Shown here: piece after piece, positions 56,291-64,000 of the stretch | How positions within the stretch are numbered: position 1 is the first letter of the stretch | Layout: the number at the start of each line of letters is the position of its first letter | The notes under the pieces: generated by a model | The model's input: the letters and a program-made list of their open reading frames with translations, nothing else | The model's database searches: none | Told to the model about the DNA's origin: nothing | Made by a program: the position numbers and the translations under genes | Source of the DNA: Cydia pomonella | Taxonomy: Eukaryota; Arthropoda; Insecta; Lepidoptera; Tortricidae | DNA length: 64,000 bases | Assembly (NCBI RefSeq): GCF_033807575.1 | Contig: NC_084729.1 | Coordinates: forward strand, 1,612,001-1,676,000 | Direction of reading: 5' to 3'

Positions 56291-57593
56291 TAAAAAAAAA
56301 CCACTTATTTTTATGCGATCAATTTTGATTTAGTTTACGGTCATTCACTGATGCCTGGCATGCATCCATTTAGATTCCAAAAGTCTGAATCTTTCCTTAA
56401 CACACCTAAAACCTAAAATTTATCACTAAGAAGGTTAATGAAGCGTCGAGGAGGTCCAATTTTATTTAGCATAATATCAGCATTGGCGGAATATTATTGA
56501 ATCATTTCCTCGGACTTGAGATCGCAAGTTCTCCCTTGAATTTCTTGTCACAGGAACCTAACTACTAGATAACTTATAGATAACACCACAGCAGGTTTAT
56601 CTATTAGCAGGTCTCTAACCTTTTCTATAGTTATTTAATGTTATAAGCGACATATTCGACTTGAACTTATAAACTAGATTTTTAGCTTAGGCATTAAACG
56701 TGTTAATGTATCTTTATATTCTTTATCTCATAATTCGAAGTATTGGTGGTCCAAAAACATCAACACTTATTTTAACAATTTTTTATCTGCGGCTAAAAGC
56801 GTTGCTGACCTGATGCGAATTATTGAATTCACAACGGAGCATAGTTAGCTACAGTTTTCATTGTCGGCAAAACCAAATTTGTGGCGCTATAAAGCCCTTA
56901 CCAGAGACATTCCTCTTAGCACAACCATATGATTTGACAGGAATTCTCAGGAACAACAAAAAAGCATTTGCAGTTGTTAAAATAAAGTTAAACCAAGAAT
57001 GTGCGTTACGTCATTTAAGTAAGTGCTGTCTCGTCAGCTGATCGCTCGCAGAATAACTTTGTACATTATGTATGGACTTAGGTTCTTGTTTCTGTGAATT
57101 ACTATATACCTTGTGATTATTGTTTTAAGGTTTAAATTAGTTTGAATTTGTGTAAGAAGCCGCATTATCGTTTAACTTTGAATGCGGTAAGATTGTGTGC
57201 GTACGGCGCGGGATAAAATCGCATTCTGTTCAAAAAGAGACTTTACCTTATTGGCATAAGGAATAATTTGATGAACGTGGGAAGTCTTTGTGTGAGTGGA
57301 AACAGGATTCGTTTCCCATATGATTTTTGTATGACATTCCATTTCAATGATTACGGCAATCGTTTCGGTTTTGTGGCTATACGAATAGGGTTTCGAATGG
57401 CGTGACAAAGGATCAAGATAGCCGATCTAGTTAGGTGGTGAGGCCAGACGGGTGGGCCCAGGCGCAGGATTTGTGACCAGCTTAAAAAACGAAATCACTA
57501 CTAAATATTTGAATCTCAACAGTTCCTTAACTATACATTACACGTATTTCCTAAATTCAGAGTATCTTGGTTACTATTAATTAGCTAGTGCTA
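56291..57593. other. Gene-free stretch
   Basis: No exon, RNA or clear repeat boundary is supported. A 78-codon minus-strand frame at 57172-57408 is not convincing. Confidence 0.35.
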
Positions 57594-57730
57594 GACCAAG
57601 ATAACTCTGCAGCGATTTTGACTGTCCAGATTGTGCAAGTGTTATTTTAAACGTCAAACTTATATGACATTATGACGTTTAAACTCGTACAGGCTATCAA
57701 ATTATCAGCAGAGTTATCTTGGTCTAAGTC
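57594..57730. mobile_element. GAGTCAGACC MITE, copy 6
   Basis: A 137-bp variant with arms GACCAAGATAACTCTGC and GCAGAGTTATCTTGGTCTAA, TA at 57592-57593 and 57731-57732. Both arms carry the same AACTCTGC variant. Confidence 0.8.
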
Positions 57731-58467
57731 TATAGGTTTAATTTACAATTAAATTTTTATCAGCTATAATAATATTTTAAGTGTATGTTGGTTTAGTTAA
57801 ATAATACACATTTATAATTGAAATAATTTAAAACTTCGTTTTAATTCGCGTCATTGATAAGTGATAATATTGGTCATACTACTGTATTATAAAGAGAGTT
57901 AACATTAAATAAATAATAATTAAATAAATAATAATAGCAAAAGTACCCATAAAGGTAAGTTTTATTGTTAAATAAAAACTATGTTGCTCGAAAGCTTAAT
58001 AACAAATATTTATATAAATATAATTTAGCAGATTTCTCTGTTATTTGCATTAATACTGGTACTTTATTTTATTTCCAAATTGTAAAAAAAAAACTAACTA
58101 TATAACGCTTAACATCAAAGTCCCATGGGTAATTATATGGCAGTCGTTTTTAGTAGAAATGTTTTTAAAATAAGCAGTTTTTTGACGTTTTGTTTGAAGT
58201 ACCTCATCCTTAGTTAGATTAGAAAGTATAGCATTATCGATTTATTTTCAATTAGGAACAGGAAGCATTATATATATAAAAAATCATCAACAAAAGTATG
58301 AAAGAAAAATTTTGTACGTTTTAGTACAATTGTTACAGATACTACCATTACTCATCCCCAAACAGCTACCAAAATGGTATATTTTTTCTACCACGTCGCT
58401 CCCAGATCGCAGGGGTGGCAGACAGGACGAAAACCGAAGGCACGGGAATTCAAATTCGTTCAGCCAC

Positions 58468-58611
58468 TCAGTCGCTCGCCAACCGTGGTTCGGGTCGGAT
58501 CACGGCGCAACGCGCTACTAGAAATAAATCAGCTGTGAGAGAGAAAAAGACTGATAAATTGATAACTATGGACTTGTGATTGTGTAGTGAGAACTTTTGA
58601 AGTGTATCAAA
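58468..58611 (+). promoter_or_regulatory. TATA-less Inr/DPE core promoter and 5' UTR
   Basis: Initiator TCAGTC (58468-58473, A at 58470 as +1) and downstream promoter element GGATC at 58497-58501, exactly +28 to +32, both fitting insect consensus. The region is GC-richer than its flanks. The leader to the start codon is 142 nt and contains a three-codon upstream frame (ATG GAC TTG TGA at 58567). Confidence 0.55.
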
Positions 58612-58661
58612 ATGTGGGGCGAAAGCAGTAAGACCTGTGAAAATAACTGCCAGTGCTCTGG
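58612..58661 (+). CDS. First coding exon (16 codons plus 2 nt) of an unidentified plus-strand gene
   Basis: ATG in an insect consensus context (ATCAAAATG) opens MWGESSKTCENNCQCS and ends with GG before donor GTAAGTT (58662-58668). Such a short first exon followed by a long intron is common in insect genes. No second exon was identified in the remaining 5.3 kb, so the intron probably runs past the window. The product cannot be named from 16 residues. The four cysteine/asparagine-rich positions may be meaningful or chance. Confidence 0.5.
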
Positions 58662-58668
58662 GTAAGTT

Positions 58669-59809
58669 AAGCTTTAGAAAAAAAGTTTGTTGTGGGCCGC
58701 CGGGCCCGCCGGCTTAAGTAATGGGCTCAAAAACTACTCTATGTTATTATATTATCTGTTTATTTAAGCGTTATATCCCTATGCTATGATTTATATTTAC
58801 ACGTTAAGTCAATTTATATGTTTTAAACTTGCAAAACGTTCTAAATTTCAAAGTAGTCTTGTGTTTTTAAATTAGTATCCGGGTCAACAATTTTTTTTTT
58901 AAATAAAAACATTGACCCATGAGGCTGTGTTCCTATTGTTACATACAGTACATCAATTAAAAGTTATAGCCGATTTTGTAATGAATTGGTCAAAACAACA
59001 CTAGGAGGCCACGCTTTATCAATTCGTTCTACTTTTTAATGAAATGATTGACGTTCTCTTAATGGTTTAGTGGACCAGGATTCATTGATAACGTTATCTC
59101 TTATGCATATTGATAAGTAGGTATAAGTTTTCATTCATCATTTTATCAATTTGCATGTTTTAGGTATACGTATTGGGCGTGGTCTTGGGCTATTTTTTTA
59201 TCTACATTATATTGAAAATACTTAAATATATAAGCATACATGCCAATATTAAAGGAAACACGTTGAGGCACATTTTTTAAAGACCATTTTTAAGGTTATG
59301 TGAGGTTCCCGCCAAGATTGTATACCTGTCTCGCTCGGTCTTTGCCAGTCGTTGCGAGAGTGAACGAGAAAGATATATAAACAGTCGGATGACGTTCGAT
59401 ATCGATAAATTTGAATAACGAATATATTGACGTGTACTTTATTAAATAGGTATTTATAATCATACAACATTATTAGGGCGTGGGATTTCCTAGGGAAGTG
59501 GTAGATCGATTTTGTTGCAGTTTTTGTTACGTTTTGAGTTCCTAGGCTGTATGTTTTATTGCGAATATAGGGTCATTGCGCTAGTTTCTGTCCAGCTCTA
59601 GTTTACGTCCACTTGACGGATTTTGCTACAAAGATTTCGTAAAATTTGAATATAAACCTACATACCTTTAACAAAAACTTGCAATAGGTACTTTTTGTGT
59701 TCTTTATCTTCATTAATAATATAATAGCTGAGGAATGAATGAAAAAACTACATCATGCTTATGAAAAAAATACTTAAGTATATATTTTCAATTCTTCACC
59801 ATGGTGATA
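58669..59809 (+). other. Presumed first intron, no other feature
   Basis: A GC palindrome GCCGCCGGGCCCGCCGGC at 58697-58714 stands out. The rest is AT-rich without supported exons. Confidence 0.35.
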
Positions 59810-59940
59810 GATCACGCTAAGTTGGCAGCGATTTTGATAGCCTAGACTGTGCAAGTGAAACTTCTATGAAATTACGGCGTTTAAAGAACACTTGCACAGT
59901 CTGGGCTATTAAAATCACTGCCAACATATCTTGGTCTGAC
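59810..59940. mobile_element. GAGTCAGACC MITE, copy 7
   Basis: 131 bp, arms GATCACGCTAAGTTGGCAGC and CAACATATCTTGGTCTGAC, TA at 59808-59809 and 59941-59942. Confidence 0.8.
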
Positions 59941-60255
59941 TAGGTATTTGTCGATCTTTCTCACACATGTTACGTCAGAATTCAGAATGTGGCCTGTGGC
60001 ACTCCTTAGGCCTCATTAGCATTATGCTAAATTCCTAGATTATCAACTTTAAAGAATTTAAAACAATCTAAATTCAATATTTAGCATTATCTACACGTGT
60101 ATAACGCCATATTATAAAGCAGCCATTACGTCATCACCATTTTGGTCAACCTTGACCATAGAGTAGGTTCTTGAACTCTTTGGTAAAAGAAATGTTTCGT
60201 GGAGGAAAGCGAGAGTCTACTTTCGTCTTTCATTGCGCCTATTACGTTGGCGATA

Positions 60256-60305
60256 GAGTCTGACCAAGATAAGTTAGCAGCGATTTTGACATCCCAGCCC
60301 AGCAT
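60256..60305. mobile_element. GAGTCAGACC MITE, copy 8 (left arm)
   Basis: TA (60254-60255) then GAGTCTGACCAAGATAAG and GCAGCGATTTTGAC. It breaks off after CCCAGCCCAGC. Confidence 0.75.
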
Positions 60306-60329
60306 TATATGAAAACGAGATTTTGGCAT

Positions 60330-60445
60330 TAAATGAAATTCAGTTTCGGCGCGGCCGAAATGTTCGGCTGTTTTTTTGGCCGAAACTGAACCTTCGGCCG
60401 AAACATGATCTTTATACCAAAAGTTCGGTCGGATACACTATTTTT
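60330..60445. repeat. GGCCGAAA-rich hairpin element
   Basis: TTCAGTTTCGGCGCGGCCGA and TTGGCCGAAACTGAA, then TTCGGCCGAAACATGAT, are overlapping inverted repeats. A common lepidopteran short element (recall). Confidence 0.5.
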
Positions 60446-60552
60446 CAAGCAACATGGGTACGGTGACAGATGTCATCTCAATACATTTTACGGAAACGAC
60501 ACGTGTCACTGTAACCATGCTGTTTGAAAAATACTATAAAAAGAGGTTACTA

Positions 60553-60671
60553 GTCAGACCAAGTCTGTGCAAGTGTTAAGTAAACGTCATAATTTCAGAG
60601 TTTGACGCTTAAAATAACACTTGCACAGTCTGTGCTATCAAAATCGCTGCCAACTTGGCTTTGTCTAAATC
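60553..60671. mobile_element. GAGTCAGACC MITE, copy 9
   Basis: TA (60551-60552) then GTCAGACCAAG joined directly to TCTGTGCAAG, an internal deletion of the left arm. Right arm CTTGGCTTTGTCTAAATC, TA at 60672-60673. Confidence 0.8.
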
Positions 60672-61169
60672 TATTTCGAATTATAGTTAATAATTTTAAT
60701 AAACCATTAAATTTTAGAATAAATAACAACACCTACTTCTATAAATCCGAATCAGTGACAAACATAACCCATATAAATAACCACTTGCAACCCTCACTAA
60801 AAAAAATAAAGCCATAGACAACAAACCTTTACGGCTGTGGTCTATGGTACGGGCCCACAATGGGCCCCTATGCAATACGTCTATTATCTGCGCTGAAAAA
60901 TGAAAGTTTAGTTTTGTTTTATCTTTATAAAGGAATTAAATAGGTATTAGATATAGATATACCATCATGTTATTGTATGTACAAAGTTTCATTACAATCC
61001 AACACATAGTTTGAAAATGAGAACGAAACTCCGTTTGTATCGGAAGGTGAAATACGGCCGAGCTTGCTGACTGTAGAGATCAAAATTTGGGATCTTGTCT
61101 ATGTATTTTAGCTTATTGCGCAATTTGCAAAGTCATAAAAAGTTGTAGAATAAGTCGCCTTTGCCAATT

Positions 61170-61445
61170 AGAATAGAATAGAATAGAATTTGTTTTATTC
61201 ATAAACAAACAAACAGTAATAGATATACATAAAAACATAGTGTGAGTAAAGTGTCACGAAATGGCCTCATCTCAGCATGTTGCTTTTTTTTTTTTTTTTT
61301 TTTTAATTTATTTATAAAAGAGAAATTACATCGGCTATGATCGCTTATCTGCCAAACTGCAACTGGCGACTTCCAGCGCTGATCTTCCGATGAGACCATC
61401 GAGTGCGAAATAATCACGGAAGGTAACAGACAAAAGGAAAGAAAC
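61170..61445 (-). repeat. LINE 3' end, antisense, with a T-run insertion
   Basis: Matches 50655-50885 but is interrupted at 61285-61365 by a T-run and about 55 bases (ATTACATCGGCTATGATCGC) ending at ACTGCAACTGG. The insert has the poly-A of a minus-strand retroinsertion. Confidence 0.6.
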
Positions 61446-61539
61446 ATAAAATAAACAGAAATAAATTACGCACAGTAGACAAGCTAATACAAAAAGAGAT
61501 ACAATTGTGGGGGATTTAAATCTTCTCCGGTCAGAGGTG

Positions 61540-61635
61540 TAGGGTTAGAACCGGCGTAGCTTTATTTGACGTTTATAAGCGCATTGTAATATGCCTACTT
61601 GAATAATAAACTATCTTTATCTTATCTTAATCTTT
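61540..61635 (+). repeat. LINE 3' end (AATAAACTATCTTTATC)
   Basis: Reverse complement of 14343-14425; contains GGCGTAGCTTTATTTGACG and ATAAGCGCATTGTAATATG. Confidence 0.6.
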
Positions 61636-61744
61636 GCCAGTATGATATGGTCTTTAAATTCAGGTCAACCTAGGGATTTTGTCTATTGCTTGACGATTGA
61701 CTGTTGACAGTCGGCATGACATGTGTTTATCTAACGTACAACGT

Positions 61745-61835
61745 GTACGTTAACGGCGCGTCACGGTGCGCGGGCGCATGCGCGCAAGCGACAGGCGGTA
61801 GCGGGAACGGGCGCGGATTGAGCGGTGATGCAGAA
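61745..61835. promoter_or_regulatory. CpG-rich patch with a GCGCATGCGC palindrome
   Basis: About 90 bases that are strongly CpG-rich in an AT-rich region, with GGGCGCATGCGCGC at about 61767-61780, the core of an NRF-1/ewg-type site. It may be an internal promoter or enhancer of the plus-strand gene. No exon follows that I can support. Confidence 0.3.
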
Positions 61836-61952
61836 CGCAATCTTAGGTCTTTTGTTTGGGGAAATTAACTTATTTAATCGGGGAGAATTTTAATTGCTCT
61901 TGAGGATAGATATCAAGATATTATGCGAGTACTAGGCAGAAGAACAACAGTA

Positions 61953-62106
61953 ACATCAGACCGAGCTAAGCTGGCACTGTTGGCAGGAATTTTGATAGCC
62001 CAACCTATCTGTTAAGTAAATGTCATAATTTCGTAGAAGTTTGGCCTTTTTTATAACACACTGTCTGGGCTGTCAAAATCGCTGCCAACTTATCTTGGTC
62101 TGACCC
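61953..62106. mobile_element. GAGTCAGACC MITE, copy 10
   Basis: 154 bp, left arm ACATCAGACCGAGCTAAGC-like with a small insertion, right arm CTTATCTTGGTCTGACCC, TA at 61951-61952 and 62107-62108. Confidence 0.8.
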
Positions 62107-62579
62107 TAATGTCTTCTGTTTCCGTTCTATGAACACGATAAGTCCGTGAGCCTAATTTTATGTTTGGTCCCTCTTTTACTGGCTGATACTGCCTTCGACC
62201 TAGTTTTACCAGTATGTACATATTTTTCATTAGTACTCAAATTTGGGAGGTGAAAAAGACCAGTCAGAACTTATTATTTAACTCGACATATTAAAACATT
62301 TATACCGGGTCTATCGTCAATTTATTTTGATACCTTTATTGTACCTGCCTATTGACCATCTTACTGTACACTATTTTATGCAAATAAATTACTTACTTAC
62401 TTACTTACGTTTCGACGCAGATTTCACTGGTCGTGGTCGGGAACTTTCGACCAGAGATGTGCCATGCTTGGTTTTCATACATTTGAACGTAGCTGCTGCT
62501 GGAGCTGCGTTTCAAATGTTTGAAAACATAGCATAGCAAGCATAGCACATCTCTGGTCGAAAGGCACCCTAACTGATGC

Positions 62580-62775
62580 TGGATGGATGGGTCGCGATCT
62601 CTCGATATACCCGGTATAAAGATGAAAATAGATAAAGATATATTTTATTGGTTGGACGACTTCCGACGACACAGAGGTCGGGACTGGATGAATTGGGCAC
62701 ACGATCGACAGGAGTTAAAGAAGAGGGAAGAGGCCTACATCCACGATTGGATCACCAAAAGGCCACCATGATATT
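62580..62775 (+). pseudogene. RTE-type LINE C-terminal fragment
   Basis: YWLDDFRRHRGRDWMNWAHD, then RQELKKREEAYIHDW and a stop at 62769. The W.DD(F/I)R...G..WM..A.DR..W...EEAY pattern is the RTE C-terminus (recall). It is the best-preserved RTE scrap here but only about 60 residues. Confidence 0.7.
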
Positions 62776-63099
62776 TTAACATGTGTTCAAAACCCGAAAG
62801 TTTTAAATGTTATATAAAGTAATGAGGTTTTTATCGTATTTTAAATATTGTATGCGCTCTAAATAAAGAGATATTCTAGTTACCTTTAATCGCTTAAACT
62901 TATGAATCAGACCATAGACAAACCACTTATACGTAGCACACCGTTGCCATCGACATTTGACCTTTATTTACGGATTTCTTGGACATCTTTCGTTTTATTA
63001 ATTAATATAACTTAATTCGACGTTAATAAACAATGGGGATGGGTGATAGCCCGGAGAGTTGACGGCCGTTAGAGCAGAAAAGTTTGGGTAGAATAGCGC

Positions 63100-63245
63100 A
63101 GTATTGGGCCGGTTGTAGACGTTTTAAAAGCGTCGGCCATGCGCGTGTAACACCTCTGGAGTTGCAGGCGTCCATAGGCTACGGTGACTGCATATCATCA
63201 GACGAGCTGTATGCTTATTTGCCACTGACATGGTATAAAAAAACG
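63100..63245 (+). repeat. Interspersed repeat (CCACGACGGTGG family), sense copy
   Basis: GCGCGTGTAACACCTCTGGA, GGCGTCCATAGGCTACGGTG and GCCACTGACATGGTATAAAA are the reverse complement of blocks in 34360-34600. Confidence 0.65.
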
Positions 63246-63329
63246 TCCGGTGTTTTTGACGGATCGGACCGTGATACGCGACTACGTTCAGTTTTGTATA
63301 TGGCTACCGACAGGTACACCCAAGAGAAC

Positions 63330-63640
63330 AAAATATCGTCGCCGAAACCGGTCAATTATCCGGCAAAAAACCGGACGTCTAAAACCGGCCTTGGACGACC
63401 ACAAAGTAGATGGACTGATGATATCGTACGCGTCGCTGCGGGAGTCGGTGGCTGCAGTGTGCTCTGCGTGCTAGAGTCAGACCAAGATAAGTTTGCAGTG
63501 ATTTTGATAGCCCAGTCTGTGCAAGTGTTAAGTAAAAATAGCTGCCAACTTATCTTGGCCTGACTAGAGATTGCTTCCGGTGGCTGTCTTTGGGGAAAGC
63601 CTAGGTCCCACACGTACTCCGTGGTTAGGAAGAGTTCGAA
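63330..63640 (+). pseudogene. RTE-type LINE C-terminal fragment interrupted by a MITE
   Basis: TSKTGLGRPQSRWTDDIVRV fits the GRP..RW.DD block of RTE elements. The frame then runs into the GAGTCAGACC MITE at 63474-63564. The sequence after the MITE is decayed. Confidence 0.55.
63474..63564. mobile_element. GAGTCAGACC MITE, copy 11 (short)
   Basis: A 91-bp internally deleted copy, arms GAGTCAGACCAAGATAAG and CTTATCTTGGCCTGAC, TA at 63472-63473 and 63565-63566. Confidence 0.85.
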
Positions 63641-63827
63641 GAGTTCGAATCCCGGTTCCTGCAATCACCGTTCTTGTGTTTACAATTTTTAATAGCTTTG
63701 CCTCTATTTTGTAGAACTCCTCTCACTGACCGATGATAATCATCACATCTTTTTTTTGTGATGTGTGTTGTTGTTTTATCTTAATGTAATGTTTATTACT
63801 CTGTTAATGTAATGTTTAGATAGTTAT

Positions 63828-64000
63828 TTAATAAATAAATAAATATTATAGGACATTATTACACAAATTGACCAAGTCCCACAGTAAGCTCAATAAGGCT
63901 TGTGTTGAGGGTGAATAGACAACGATATATATAATATATAAATATTTATAAATACTTAAATACATAGAAAACACCCATGACTCCGGAACAAATATCCATG
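63828..64000 (-). mobile_element. SINE, cut by the window end
   Basis: On the minus strand it has the (ATTT)n tail, ACTTGGTCAATTTGTGTAAT, CACAAGCCTTATTGAGC, ATCGTTGTCT and GAGTCATGGGTGTTTTC. The head lies beyond position 64000. Confidence 0.85.

Overview
This 64 kb window is nuclear DNA of an insect, almost certainly a moth or butterfly (Lepidoptera). The base composition is AT-rich, the introns are GT-AG, and the promoters carry insect-type TATA/Inr or Inr/DPE motifs. It is dense with repeat classes I know from lepidopteran genomes: tRNA-headed SINEs, RTE and other LINE fragments, TA-flanked MITEs and Helitron-like ends. There is no operon structure, ribosomal RNA or CRISPR array.

The main gene content is on the minus strand between about 0.5 and 15.4 kb. 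Six open segments between 15350 and 9340 join at GT-AG sites, all in phase, into one predicted secreted protein of about 964 residues that I do not recognise. It has a signal peptide, an aromatic DYWNHGPIY motif, a Thr/Ser/Pro linker, a helical region, a long acidic/basic disordered exon, a His-rich mini-exon and a basic C-terminal exon. About 9.4 kb further along (4978-5914) lies a paralogous first coding exon. It has the same 17-nt leader, the same motifs and the same phase-2 donor, but its linker is expanded into six repeats and no downstream exons were found. A third minus-strand remnant at 0.5-1.5 kb has a TATA/Inr promoter, a leader exon and a frame-broken first coding exon.

From 18.0 to 30.5 kb is a three-layer nest of retroelements, each layer marked by target-site duplications (TSDs): a tRNA-derived SINE, split by a Ty3/gypsy-type LTR retrotransposon, itself split by a full-length antisense LINE with an RNase H domain. 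The gypsy copy has almost identical LTRs but has lost its RNase H domain.

From 30.5 to 58 kb no host gene was found. The region holds LINE tails and C-terminal coding scraps, SINEs, palindromic MITEs, a Helitron-like element and nested inverted repeats. One compact 806-bp retroelement (31494-32299) carries three hairpins whose stems differ in sequence but stay fully complementary.

At 58.47-58.66 kb a plus-strand gene appears to begin, with an exact Inr plus DPE, a consensus start context, 16 codons and a GTAAGT donor. The rest of the window would be its first intron or intergenic DNA, and it holds a cluster of one MITE family (11 copies across the window, 6 of them after 57.5 kb). All boundaries come from reading by eye; homology statements are from memory of families, not searches.
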